A stretch of 64,000 nucleotides of DNA from the NCBI RefSeq assembly GCF_022430525.1, contig NZ_CP092521.1, positions 117,745 through 181,744 on the forward strand, in the 5' to 3' direction. Positions 44,580 through 52,668 of the stretch are shown one piece after another. Positions within the stretch are counted from its first letter, which is position 1. Every line of letters starts with the position of its first letter. The position numbers and the translations under genes are program-made. This DNA comes from Cetobacterium somerae (lineage in GTDB: Bacteria; Fusobacteriota; Fusobacteriia; Fusobacteriales; Fusobacteriaceae). The notes beneath the pieces are model-generated. The model did no database searches and was not told the DNA's origin. It saw only the letters and a list, made by a program, of their open reading frames with translations.

Positions 44580-45356
44580 TTAAATTTTGTGTACATCAAC
44601 CATTTTTTGATCCAATAGTTGTTCCCCAACAGTTATAAAATTTTCTAAATCTCCAGTTACATAGTAACTTATTTTATTATAATTTTTTAAATTTGCAACA
44701 CTTTTTAATTTTTTTAATTGTTCACCAACTAATCTAGCAGTTTCCTTAGCTGGATTAACTATAGTACACTGAGTTATATCTCTAATTTTTTCTTCTAGAT
44801 ATGGGTAGTGAGTACAACCTAAGATTAGAGTATCAATATCCTTAGGTAACTTTTCAATATAGTTTTTTAAAATATTGTGAGATTCCTCGGTGTCCTTCCA
44901 ACCTTTCTCTATCATAGGGCAAAGTAGTTCACATCCTTGTTGGTATACCTCATAACTTTCATTTAAATTTTGTATAGCATTTTTATAAGCGTTTGTTTTA
45001 GCTGTCAATGGAGTTGAAAGTACCCCAATTTTTTTATTTTTACTTTCCCTAAGTGCCATAGTAGCTCCTGGATTTATAACGCCTATAATTGGGAGAGTAG
45101 GAAACTTTTCTTTTAAATAATCTAGAGAAGCCACAGTGGCAGTGTTGCAAGCAATAACTATGAGGTCAACATCTTTATTTATTAAAAACTCACTGATTTT
45201 ATAACAAAGCTTTTGAATATCCTCAATTGTTTTAGTTCCATATGGAGAGTTAAAACTATCACCATAATAAATAAATTCAGCAGAATCTAGCTCTTTTAAT
45301 AACTCTTTTAAAACTGTTAAACCACCAACACCAGAATCAAAAACTCCTACTTTCAT
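44580..45356 (-). CDS. murI: Glutamate racemase
   Basis: The 258-residue enzyme shows the full MurI pattern: VGVFDSGVGGLTVLKEL, YYGDSFNSPYGTKT, IACNTATVASLDYLKEKF with catalytic C72-type cysteine, and LGCTHYPYLEEKI with the second catalytic cysteine. It interconverts L- and D-glutamate for peptidoglycan or D-glutamate use. First gene of a two-gene operon with a YfcC-family carrier. A strong promoter and a terminator-bearing leader (45389-45484) precede it, so transcription may be attenuated. Confidence 0.93.
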   Translation of the reverse strand: MKVGVFDSGVGGLTVLKELLKELDSAEFIYYGDSFNSPYGTKTIEDIQKLCYKISEFLINKDVDLIVIACNTATVASLDYLKEKFPTLPIIGVINPGATMALRESKNKKIGVLSTPLTAKTNAYKNAIQNLNESYEVYQQGCELLCPMIEKGWKDTEESHNILKNYIEKLPKDIDTLILGCTHYPYLEEKIRDITQCTIVNPAKETARLVGEQLKKLKSVANLKNYNKISYYVTGDLENFITVGEQLLDQKMVDVHKI

Positions 45357-45388
45357 ATTTTCCTCCTTATACTATATAAAAAATGTAT

Positions 45389-45484
45389 AAAAAAAAGTCT
45401 AAAATTATTCTTACATAGTTTTCAAAACTATTTTAAAGATAATTTTAGACCTCATTTACTTTTAGAATCATAAATAAGTGTATT
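45389..45484 (-). promoter_or_regulatory. murI leader: copy 1 of a repeated stem-terminator element
   Basis: Read on the minus strand: CTTATTTA pairs with TAAATGAG (one G-U), then a terminator whose arms are 45439-45450 and 45397-45408 (GTCTAAAATTAT / ATAATTTTAGAC) with an inner ATAGTTTT/AAAACTAT stem and eight T residues. Copy 2 on the plus strand precedes the lysA-like gene and shares AATACACTTATTTAT and the GTAAAT-AGGTCTAAAATT block. Confidence 0.65.
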
Positions 45485-45516
45485 TTTTTATTTCTTCATT
45501 TATTTAATTAATAGAT

Positions 45517-45545
45517 GTTATACCTCAAGTTTTCACTTCTGTCAA
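45517..45545 (-). promoter_or_regulatory. murI promoter
   Basis: On the minus strand, TTGACA (45540-45545) and TATAAC (45517-45522) with a 17-base spacer. The start site near 45510 gives a leader of about 150 bases containing the repeated element. Confidence 0.75.
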
Positions 45546-45635
45546 ATTTTTGTTTTGATTTTTTTATTTGACTTTTAAGAGTTCTTGGAGTATATATTAT
45601 TCATAGGAATTATTTGATACTAGGGGAGATAGTTG

Positions 45636-45941
45636 ATGAAAGAAAAGTATATTGTTGGGACTGCAAAAACGTCTATAGACAATGCAATAACTAAAAATTA
45701 TAATAGTTTTTTTGTAGGTTTTATCATTGATGAAAATGGAAAAATTTTAGATGTTGAAGCTTCTGCAATTTTAAAGATAACTAATGATTTTATTAAAAAA
45801 ATCTTTATTGGAAAAGACTTTATAAAAGATTTTGAAGAGATAAGTTCTATCATATTAAAAAATTATTTAGGGTCCTCTCAAAAATCTATAATCGTAGCTT
45901 ATAAAGACGCTATAAAAAAATATAATCAATCAGCGAATTAA
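45636..45941 (+). CDS. DUF3870-like protein
   Basis: The 101-residue product (MKEKYIVGTAKTSIDNAITK, then FFVGFIIDENGKILDVEASAILKITNDFIKKIFIG and SSQKSIIVAYKDAIKKYNQ) matches the pattern I associate with DUF3870, small proteins of unknown function found beside amino-acid catabolic genes. AGGGGAGA precedes the ATG at 45636; the TTG just before it is not needed. It begins the plus-strand D-amino-acid run. Its stop codon overlaps the first bases of the repeated leader element. A TTGACT box at 45568-45573 with TATATT at 45593-45598 may be its promoter. Confidence 0.7.
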   Translation: MKEKYIVGTAKTSIDNAITKNYNSFFVGFIIDENGKILDVEASAILKITNDFIKKIFIGKDFIKDFEEISSIILKNYLGSSQKSIIVAYKDAIKKYNQSAN

Positions 45942-46015
45942 TACACTTATTTATCAAAAAAAAAACGTAAATAAGGTCTAAAATTCTAATTAATATAGAG
46001 TTTTAGACCTTTTTT
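45940..46015 (+). promoter_or_regulatory. lysA-like leader: copy 2 of the repeated stem-terminator element
   Basis: CTTATTTA pairs perfectly with TAAATAAG (45967-45975 region), followed by a terminator of arms AAGGTCTAAAA (45973-45983) and TTTTAGACCTT (46001-46011) with a T-run. The AAG is shared by both stems, so they compete. The next gene starts 36 bases on. It may be an attenuator or simply the terminator of the DUF3870 gene, but the match to the murI leader is specific. Confidence 0.6.
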
Positions 46016-46050
46016 GTATTTTAATAGTTTTATTAATCAAGGAGGATACA

Positions 46051-47361
46051 GTGAAATATTTAGGAACAATGACTAATGTAGATGGAGTTTTAGAGATAGG
46101 TGGAGTTTCTGTAAAAGAGTTACAGGAAAAGTATGGCACTCCTCTTTATATTTACGATTTAGAGTTTATGGAGAAAAATATAAAAGATTTGAGGGAATCT
46201 TTTGTCAGTGAAAAATTTAAAACAACTATAGTTTATGCTTCAAAGGCTTATTTATCTAAAGGAATGGCTCAAATTGTTGAAAAGAACGGACTTGATATTG
46301 ATGCTGTTTCAGGTGGAGAACTATACACTATTTTAAATTCAAATTTTCCTACAAAAAGAGTTCATATGCATGGTAATAACAAATCTTTAGAAGAGATTGA
46401 GATGTGTGTAAAAAATGAGATTGGGAGCATTATTTTAGATAATAGATTTGAAGCTGAAAAAGTTGCACTTGTGTGTAGAAAATTTAATAAAAAAATGAAT
46501 GTTATGTTAAGACTAAATATTGGAATAGATGCTCATACTCATGAATATATAAAAACATCAAAACACTCGTCTAAGTTTGGAGAGTCTATTTTTGATAAAG
46601 ATATTGTTAAAATAGTTAAGGATATTGTAGATAGACCTGAGTTAAATTTTTTAGGATTTCATAGTCATATTGGATCTCAGATTTTTGATGAGTTAGCTTT
46701 TTGCGAAGGTATTGAAACTATGGTTGAGTTCACAAAGAAAATTTCAGAAAAACTTAATATCTACATTCCAGATATAAATATAGGAGGAGGGTTTGGAGTT
46801 AGATATACCCAAGAGGATACTGATGTTAATTTGAAAAAAATAATGAAAAAAATTATCAGATGTTTAGAAGATAGTTTAGTAAAAGAAGAGATAGGTATAA
46901 AAAATGTGACTATAGAACCTGGGCGATCTATTGTGGCTCAAGCTGGAAGTACTCTTTATACAGTTGGCGGTGAAAAAGAAACATATGGTGGTGAAAAATA
47001 TATTTTTATTGATGGAGGGATGACAGATAATATAAGACCAGCTCTTTATCAAGCTAAATATGAGAGTGTCGTTGCAAATAAACTTAATGAAGCAGAGAAA
47101 GAAGTAGTAACTATAGCTGGAAAATGTTGTGAATCGGGAGATATCATAGCTAAAAATGTAAGATTAGGAAAATGTAGAGAGAATGATCTGATTCTTGTTA
47201 GCTGTACAGGTGCTTATGGACATTCTATGAGTAGTAATTACAACAAAGCTTTAAAACCAGCAGTGGTGTTTGTAAAAGATGGAAAAAGTTATCTTGTTTC
47301 TAAAAGAGAAAGTTATGATGATTTAACAAAAAATGATATACTATTGGAAAATATATTTTAA
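46051..47361 (+). CDS. LysA-type diaminopimelate (or D-amino acid) decarboxylase
   Basis: The 436-residue PLP enzyme starts at GTG with AGGAGG seven bases upstream. Fold-type III landmarks: VYASKAYLSK (PLP lysine), HMHGNNKS, GFHSHIGSQI, GGGFGVRY, EPGRSIVAQAG, CESGDIIAKN and GAYGHSMSSNYN. These are the standard LysA motifs (meso-diaminopimelate to L-lysine). D-lysine/D-ornithine decarboxylases use the same fold and sit in D-amino-acid loci, so given the neighbours (racemases, D-aminoacylases) a catabolic substrate is possible. The M20 gene starts 13 bases after the stop codon. Confidence 0.85.
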   Translation: MKYLGTMTNVDGVLEIGGVSVKELQEKYGTPLYIYDLEFMEKNIKDLRESFVSEKFKTTIVYASKAYLSKGMAQIVEKNGLDIDAVSGGELYTILNSNFPTKRVHMHGNNKSLEEIEMCVKNEIGSIILDNRFEAEKVALVCRKFNKKMNVMLRLNIGIDAHTHEYIKTSKHSSKFGESIFDKDIVKIVKDIVDRPELNFLGFHSHIGSQIFDELAFCEGIETMVEFTKKISEKLNIYIPDINIGGGFGVRYTQEDTDVNLKKIMKKIIRCLEDSLVKEEIGIKNVTIEPGRSIVAQAGSTLYTVGGEKETYGGEKYIFIDGGMTDNIRPALYQAKYESVVANKLNEAEKEVVTIAGKCCESGDIIAKNVRLGKCRENDLILVSCTGAYGHSMSSNYNKALKPAVVFVKDGKSYLVSKRESYDDLTKNDILLENIF

Positions 47362-47374
47362 GGAGATGCAATTT

Positions 47375-48544
47375 ATGAATATAGAACTTTTAAAAAAACA
47401 CAGCGAAAATATAAAAAATTGGTTGGTAAAGGTGAGAAGAGATTTTCATGAGCACCCAGAACTAGGAACTCAAGAGTTTAGAACTCACGATAAAATTTGT
47501 GAATATTTAGATGAGATGAATATTCCTCATAGAACTTCATTTGATACAGGAGTTATAGCTGAAATTGAGGGAGAAAATAAAAATATAACAATAGCTTTAA
47601 GAGGAGATATAGATGCACTTCCTATACAGGATATAAAAAGTGTTGATTATGCTTCAAAAAATAGTGGAATTTGCCATGCTTGTGGACATGATGTACATAC
47701 AACTGTGGTTTTAGGAGTGGCAAAATATTTTTATGAAACAAAAGAGAAGCCACCTGTAAATATAAGATTATTTTTCCAACCTGCTGAGGAAACTGTTGGA
47801 GGGGCAAAACCTATGATTGAGGATGGAGCTCTTGATGGAGTTAATGCTGTTTATGGGTTACATGTAGATGAAACTATAGATGTTGGAAAAATTGGAATAA
47901 AGTACGGAGCTATGAATGCTTCTTCAGATACCTTAAGAATAAAGATAAAGGGGGAAAGTTGTCATGGTGCTTATCCAAGTAGAGGTGTGGATGCGCTTTT
48001 AATAGCATCTCATGTGATTATTGCTCTACAGAGTATTGTAAGTAGAAATTTAGATGCTAGAGAATCTGGTGTAATAACAATTGGAACAATAAACGGTGGA
48101 ACTGCTGGGAATATTATATCAAATGAGATTGAACTTAGAGGAACTTTGAGAACTTTAGATCCAGACGTTAGAGCTAGAATGAAAAAAAGAATTGAAGAGA
48201 TTGTAACAACTCTGCCTTTAGCTTTTGGTGGAAAGGGTGAGATTGATATAGAGCCTGGTTACATAGCTTTAATAAATCACGACAGATCTGTAGATATTAT
48301 TAAAAAAAGTGCTACTGAACTTTTTGGAGAGGATAGTATCTATGAAAAAAAGCTAGCTAATATGGGAGTGGAAGATTTTGCATATTTCATTGAAAACACT
48401 GAGGGAGCATTCTTTACTTTAGGAGTTAGAAATAGCGAGAAAAATATAAAAACTCAGGCTCATAATGGAAACTTTGATGTTGATGAGGAAGCAATTGTCA
48501 ATGGAGTAATGATGCAAATACTAAATGTATATAACTCAATTTAG
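47375..48544 (+). CDS. M20-family amidohydrolase (N-acyl-amino-acid / hippurate hydrolase type)
   Basis: The 389-residue metalloenzyme has VRRDFHEHPELG, ALRGDIDALPI, CHACGHDVHTT, FQPAEETVGGA, GLHVDETIDVG and the dimerisation insert CHGAYPSRGVDALL, as in IAA-amino-acid and hippurate hydrolases and N-acetyl-diaminopimelate deacetylase. It removes acyl groups from amino acids in the cytoplasm. The ATG at 47375 follows AAGGAG; a longer frame into the previous gene is rejected. Part of the D-amino-acid operon, 13 bases after the decarboxylase. Confidence 0.9.
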   Translation: MNIELLKKHSENIKNWLVKVRRDFHEHPELGTQEFRTHDKICEYLDEMNIPHRTSFDTGVIAEIEGENKNITIALRGDIDALPIQDIKSVDYASKNSGICHACGHDVHTTVVLGVAKYFYETKEKPPVNIRLFFQPAEETVGGAKPMIEDGALDGVNAVYGLHVDETIDVGKIGIKYGAMNASSDTLRIKIKGESCHGAYPSRGVDALLIASHVIIALQSIVSRNLDARESGVITIGTINGGTAGNIISNEIELRGTLRTLDPDVRARMKKRIEEIVTTLPLAFGGKGEIDIEPGYIALINHDRSVDIIKKSATELFGEDSIYEKKLANMGVEDFAYFIENTEGAFFTLGVRNSEKNIKTQAHNGNFDVDEEAIVNGVMMQILNVYNSI

Positions 48545-48554
48545 GGAGGAAATC

Positions 48555-49313
48555 ATGGAAAAATTTGATCAACTAAAATCTAAGTTACAAAATATAATTA
48601 ATGAATTTTCAGGAAAAGTAGGCATTATAGTTAAGGTTGATGGAGAGGAGATATTTTCTAAAAATGAAAGTAAAGTTTTTCAATCAGCTAGTTTGATAAA
48701 GCTTTTTATTTTAGAGGCACTTTTAGAAAAAATATCTCAAGGGGAACTGTCTTATAGTGATAAAAAAAGTGTGGACTCAATGGATAAAGTTCCAGGCTTT
48801 GGAGTTTTAAAAGTTTTAGATGATAATTTAAATGTGACAATAAAGGATTTAGCGACACTTATGATAACTTTAAGTGATAATACAGCTACGAACATGTTGA
48901 TAGATATTTTAGGAATAGATTACATTCAAAGTTTTATTGAAAAAAATAATTACCATGAGACTCAACTTCAAAGAAAGATGTATGACTCTGAAGCTAGAGA
49001 GAGGGGATTAGATAATTTTACTAGTGCTAGAGATACCCTAAAGGTTTTAGAAAATCTATATTGTGATGAGACTGCACTTTTTATTCTAAAAAATCAACTG
49101 TGTAACTCTAAAATTCCTCTATATTTTTTTAGAAAGGTAGAGGTGGCTCATAAAACTGGTGATTTAACAAACATAGAGCATGATGCAGGAAGAATATTTT
49201 TTAAAAATAGTTTTGTGGATTTGATTATTTTAGCAGAGGGAGAAAATAAAGAAGCTGTTCTGTTAAATAATAGATTGGGTGAGTGTATCTATGAAAACTT
49301 TAAAAGCTGTTGA
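48555..49313 (+). CDS. Class-A-beta-lactamase-like serine hydrolase without signal peptide
   Basis: The 252-residue protein has the three penicillin-recognising motifs in order: SASLIKL (SxxK), SDNTATN (SDN) and HKTGDLTN (KTG), plus the catalytic-glutamate-like region ARERGLDNFTSARD. Length and layout match class A beta-lactamases, but it begins directly at MEKFDQLKSKLQ with no export signal, so it should act in the cytoplasm. Its operon position between an M20 amidohydrolase and a D-aminoacylase suggests hydrolysis of D-amino-acid peptides or amides rather than drug resistance; this is an inference. GGAGG precedes the ATG. Confidence 0.8.
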   Translation: MEKFDQLKSKLQNIINEFSGKVGIIVKVDGEEIFSKNESKVFQSASLIKLFILEALLEKISQGELSYSDKKSVDSMDKVPGFGVLKVLDDNLNVTIKDLATLMITLSDNTATNMLIDILGIDYIQSFIEKNNYHETQLQRKMYDSEARERGLDNFTSARDTLKVLENLYCDETALFILKNQLCNSKIPLYFFRKVEVAHKTGDLTNIEHDAGRIFFKNSFVDLIILAEGENKEAVLLNNRLGECIYENFKSC

Positions 49314-50898
49314 TGAAAAAAAATATGATTTAGTTATAGAGAATGGAATCGTTGTGTTTGGTAGTCAGAAAGAAAAAGAGATTTTAAATATTGGAATAAT
49401 AGAGGATAAAATTGAGGCTATCTCTAAAGATAAACTGGTTGGAAAGAAAATTATTGATGCTAGGAATCTTTATGTAACTCCAGGATTTATAGATGTTCAT
49501 AGCCACTCAGATATCTCTGGATTTATAGACGAAAGTTGTACAAGTAAAATTTATCAAGGAGTGACATCAGAGGTTAATGGAAATTGTGGAATAGGAATCT
49601 CTCCGTGGTCAGATGAGAACAGGGAAAATCTTAAAAAGTATATTCAGACTCATTCAGATATAAATTATTATCCAGTAGATTTAAATAAAACCAGATCTTT
49701 TTTAGATTTAAAAAAATTTTTAGAAAAGGGAAAACTTGTTACTAATCAAGGATTTCTTGTTGGAGCTGGGTGTATTCGAATAGCTGTAATGGGGTTTAAG
49801 TCAAGTGAGGCCAATGAAAGTGAAATTGAAAAGATGAAGATGCTTTTGGAAAAACAATTTGAGGAAGGTGCCCTTGGAATATCTTTTGGATTGATATATC
49901 AACCAGGAAATTTTATGAGTCAAAGGGAGATTTTAGAACTTTTAAAGGTTGTAAAAAAGTACGATAGAGTTGCATCTTTTCATATGAGAGACGAGGTTAA
50001 TGAGATTGAAAAATCCATAGAAGAGGTTATCTATTATGGTAGAGAAACTAAAGCAAAGGTCAATGTCTCCCATCTAAAAGTTATGAATAGGAAAAATTGG
50101 GGAAAGTCTAGAAAAATTATAGAGATGTTAGAGAAAGCTTCTAAATCTGGAGTACTAATATCTTTTGATCAATATCCCTATGAAGCTACTTGTACAAACC
50201 TTTTCGTACTTATACCTCAAAATGTTTTCGATGGAGATATAGAAACTTTTATAAAAGAGATTTCTAATTTCTCCGACAAAGTGTTGTCTTTGATAAGGGA
50301 AAATATTGAAAAAAGAGGGGGGAGTAAAAACATTGTGGTATCTAATAGTTATTTAAAAGATACCTATTTTAATGGAAAAACAATCTTTGAGATTTCAAAG
50401 TATCTGAATTTGAGTGAGGAGAAAACTGTTTTGTATATACTTGAAAAATCTAAAGGAAAGGCTCAAGCCATCTATTTCTCTATGGATTTAGAGGATGTAA
50501 AGGAGTTTTTTAAAACTGATTTAGGAGTTATTGCTAGCGATGGAAACTCTTTACCAATGGAAGACAAATTTGATTTGGGAAATCCTCATCCAAGAAATTT
50601 TGGAACATTTCCAAAATATATATGGATGAGTAAAGATGAGGTTCCAATAGAAAAAATTATAAAGAGAATTACTGAAAGGCCAGCTAAACTCTTTAGATTA
50701 GAAGGGCGTGGAGAGATTAAAAATGGAAATTTTGCAGATATTACCATTTTTGATTTGGATAAAATTAAAGATAGCTCCACTTTTCAAAATTCTTTTCAGT
50801 GCCCTGTGGGGATAGAGTATGTTGTTATAAATGGAAAGGTTGTTTTGGAAGAGGGAACTGTATTTACCGCTAAGGTTGGAAGCGTTTTAGTGAATTGA
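49291..50898 (+). CDS. N-acyl-D-amino-acid deacylase (D-aminoacylase)
   Basis: The 535-residue amidohydrolase-superfamily protein shows FIDVHSHSDIS (HxH metal ligands), NGNCGIGISP (the cysteine-containing motif of D-aminoacylases), SFHMRDE, VSHLKVMNRKNWG, ASDGNSLPM and the C-terminal beta-sandwich strand NFADITIFDLDKI. It should free D-amino acids from their N-acyl forms in the cytoplasm. The start overlaps the previous gene by 23 bases, giving coupled translation. An in-frame GTG at 49279 is a less likely start. The operon ends at a hairpin just after. Confidence 0.88.
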   Translation: MKTLKAVDEKKYDLVIENGIVVFGSQKEKEILNIGIIEDKIEAISKDKLVGKKIIDARNLYVTPGFIDVHSHSDISGFIDESCTSKIYQGVTSEVNGNCGIGISPWSDENRENLKKYIQTHSDINYYPVDLNKTRSFLDLKKFLEKGKLVTNQGFLVGAGCIRIAVMGFKSSEANESEIEKMKMLLEKQFEEGALGISFGLIYQPGNFMSQREILELLKVVKKYDRVASFHMRDEVNEIEKSIEEVIYYGRETKAKVNVSHLKVMNRKNWGKSRKIIEMLEKASKSGVLISFDQYPYEATCTNLFVLIPQNVFDGDIETFIKEISNFSDKVLSLIRENIEKRGGSKNIVVSNSYLKDTYFNGKTIFEISKYLNLSEEKTVLYILEKSKGKAQAIYFSMDLEDVKEFFKTDLGVIASDGNSLPMEDKFDLGNPHPRNFGTFPKYIWMSKDEVPIEKIIKRITERPAKLFRLEGRGEIKNGNFADITIFDLDKIKDSSTFQNSFQCPVGIEYVVINGKVVLEEGTVFTAKVGSVLVN

Positions 50899-50915
50899 AA
50901 TGAAATTAAAAGGGT

Positions 50916-50948
50916 AGACGATAGAAATTTCTAAATTTTCTATCGTCT
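50916..50948. terminator. Bidirectional terminator
   Basis: Twelve-base arms AGACGATAGAAA / TTTCTATCGTCT between two convergent deacylase genes. Confidence 0.8.
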
Positions 50949-50956
50949 TATATTTT

Positions 50957-52306
50957 TTATAAAAATTTTCTTATAGATTTTCCTGAGTTAGAATTTACAA
51001 TTTCATTATCAATTAAAGAAAGTCTACCATTGATAATAACATATTTTATCCCTTTTGGAGGTAACATTGTATTTTCAAAAGTTGCTTGATCTTCAATTTC
51101 ATCTAAAGAAAAAATTGTAATATCGGCGTCAGCTCCAATTTCTAGAGAACCTTTATTTATTCCAAGTATTTTAGCTGGAGAAAATGTTATTTTTTCAATA
51201 GCTTCTTCTATAGATAGTAATTTTTTCTCTTTTACATATTCTTTTAAAAACTTTGGAAAAGTTCCAGCCGCTCGAGGATGTCCCTCCCCTATCTCAGTTA
51301 GAATTCCATCACTGACAATAACAGTATTTTTATTTAAAATAGCGGTATCAATATCTTTTTCAATCATCATATGCCCAACAACAAGAGTCTCAGGAGCAGT
51401 TTTTCTTAGATCTTCAAAAATCCCTTTTGTACATCGACTACCTTTAAGTGGCCCACTAGCAACTTGTAACTGTTCATAGTTAAAGTCATGATTTTCAATG
51501 TAATTATTATCGAAAACTGCTGATCCTATCAGTGTACTAAAAGCTTTATATGGGTAACAATCACATCCAAGATTAACTCCTTGCTTTTTTTTAGTTTTAA
51601 TCTCACTTAAAAAATCTCTCATCTGTCCATAGCCAGCCATACTTCCAATATGGGAGATCTGTAAATGTGTATCTGTAAATTTCCCGACCTCTAAAAATTC
51701 TTCTAAGGATTTCAAAACATCCTTCCCATCCTCTCTTAGATGAGCAGAAACGACTCTATTTTTTCCAAGTCTCGACAAAGTTACTAACTCATTAAAATCT
51801 ATTCCTGGAATATATTCAATACCAAAACTTATTCCCAAAAGACCATTTTCTTTTATAAGTGACTTCCCAAAGTGATACATTTTTTCTATATTTTTATTAT
51901 CTAAACTAGCATATCTATTATGAATATGGATAGATTTTCTCAATATTTCATGGGGTAAAAACATACCAAAATTTAAAAGGAATCCACTATCAACAGCTTC
52001 TAAATACTCTTTTATATTTTCAACTCCAATTCCACAATTTCCTCCTATAGCAGAAGTAACACCCATTTTTAAAAGTTTTTCAAAAATATTGATCTTAATT
52101 TCCCCATCCACCATTTTATCTTCGTGCATATGCATATCAATAAATCCAGGAGTTACATATAGATTGTTAGCATCAATTACTTTATCTCCAGTTAAAATAT
52201 CTTTAGAAAGTTCAACTATTTTGCCGTTTTCAATACCTATATTTAATTTTTCAGATATATTGTTTTTAGGATTAATTAAATGCCCATTGTTTATTGCTAT
52301 TTTCAT
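50957..52306 (-). CDS. Second D-aminoacylase-type amidohydrolase
   Basis: The 449-residue protein belongs to the same superfamily as the convergent gene: PGFIDMHMHEDKM (HxH), GGNCGIGVENIKEYLE, VSAHLREDG, QISHIGSMAGYGQM, IVSDGILTEIGEGHPRAAGTFPKFLKEY and ADADITIFSLDEI. It lacks about 85 residues relative to the 535-residue copy, so it is a distinct paralogue, not a duplicate, and may accept other N-acyl-D-amino acids. AAAAGGAG precedes the ATG. Monocistronic, divergent from the amino-acid-binding lipoprotein. Confidence 0.85.
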   Translation of the reverse strand: MKIAINNGHLINPKNNISEKLNIGIENGKIVELSKDILTGDKVIDANNLYVTPGFIDMHMHEDKMVDGEIKINIFEKLLKMGVTSAIGGNCGIGVENIKEYLEAVDSGFLLNFGMFLPHEILRKSIHIHNRYASLDNKNIEKMYHFGKSLIKENGLLGISFGIEYIPGIDFNELVTLSRLGKNRVVSAHLREDGKDVLKSLEEFLEVGKFTDTHLQISHIGSMAGYGQMRDFLSEIKTKKKQGVNLGCDCYPYKAFSTLIGSAVFDNNYIENHDFNYEQLQVASGPLKGSRCTKGIFEDLRKTAPETLVVGHMMIEKDIDTAILNKNTVIVSDGILTEIGEGHPRAAGTFPKFLKEYVKEKKLLSIEEAIEKITFSPAKILGINKGSLEIGADADITIFSLDEIEDQATFENTMLPPKGIKYVIINGRLSLIDNEIVNSNSGKSIRKFL

Positions 52307-52413
52307 AGTTGTGCTCCTTTTTAATTTATTTCAAAAAGTATATAGAAAAAAATTATCTTTGTACAATATAAAAAATATGTTTTAGTAATATATATTATGT
52401 ATAAAGTAATTTG

Positions 52414-52442
52414 TTGACTTCTCAAACTTTAGATGATATAAT
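52414..52442 (+). promoter_or_regulatory. Promoter of the binding-protein/alr transcript
   Basis: TTGACT (52414-52419), exact 17-base spacer, TATAAT (52437-52442). One of the best promoter matches in the window; the start near 52449 leaves a leader of about 220 bases before the lipoprotein start codon. Confidence 0.85.
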
Positions 52443-52472
52443 CTGACAAAATTATAAAAGGAGGAAGAGAGA

Positions 52473-52556
52473 ATGTTAAGGAACCTAAGGACTATAAATC
52501 AATTAAATAAATTTGTAATCCTTAGAGATAGCAGGCTTAATTACTTTATTTTATAA
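52473..52556 (+). CDS. Leader-peptide candidate (27 codons)
   Basis: An ATG eight bases after GGAGGAAG opens a 27-codon frame, MLRNLRTINQLNKFVILRDS then RLNYFIL and TAA, rich in Leu (6), Asn (4) and Arg (4). A short stem (CTAAGGA 52485-52491 with TCCTTAG 52519-52525) lies inside it, and an intrinsic terminator follows at 52614-52645. Strong promoter, strong ribosome site, short frame and terminator together suggest translation-dependent attenuation; the peptide itself matches nothing known to me. Confidence 0.5.
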   Translation: MLRNLRTINQLNKFVILRDSRLNYFIL

Positions 52557-52613
52557 TTGGAGTTTGATCAATTTTATATTGGTTAAATAGTTTTTGATTA
52601 TATTTTTGTAGCT

Positions 52614-52645
52614 AATACTCGTCTTTTAAGGCGGGTATTTTTTTT
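52614..52645 (+). terminator. Leader terminator (attenuator candidate)
   Basis: Twelve-base arms 52614-52625 and 52628-52639 pair fully with three G-U pairs, followed by T residues to 52645, inside the leader of the lipoprotein gene and 24 bases before its start codon. Confidence 0.8.
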
Positions 52646-52668
52646 ATAAAATTTTTTAGGAGGGAAAA

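Noticed and set aside
45470..45954. DUF3870 gene flanked by inverted repeats as a small transposable unit
   Set aside because: The 15-base repeats are inverted, but each is part of a leader/terminator hairpin reading toward murI or the lysA-like gene, and no target duplication is visible; a shared regulatory element explains the pattern better.
52449..52645. T-box or known riboswitch in the lipoprotein leader
   Set aside because: No TGGNACC antiterminator motif, no SAM, lysine or purine core could be found, so only a leader-peptide attenuator is proposed.
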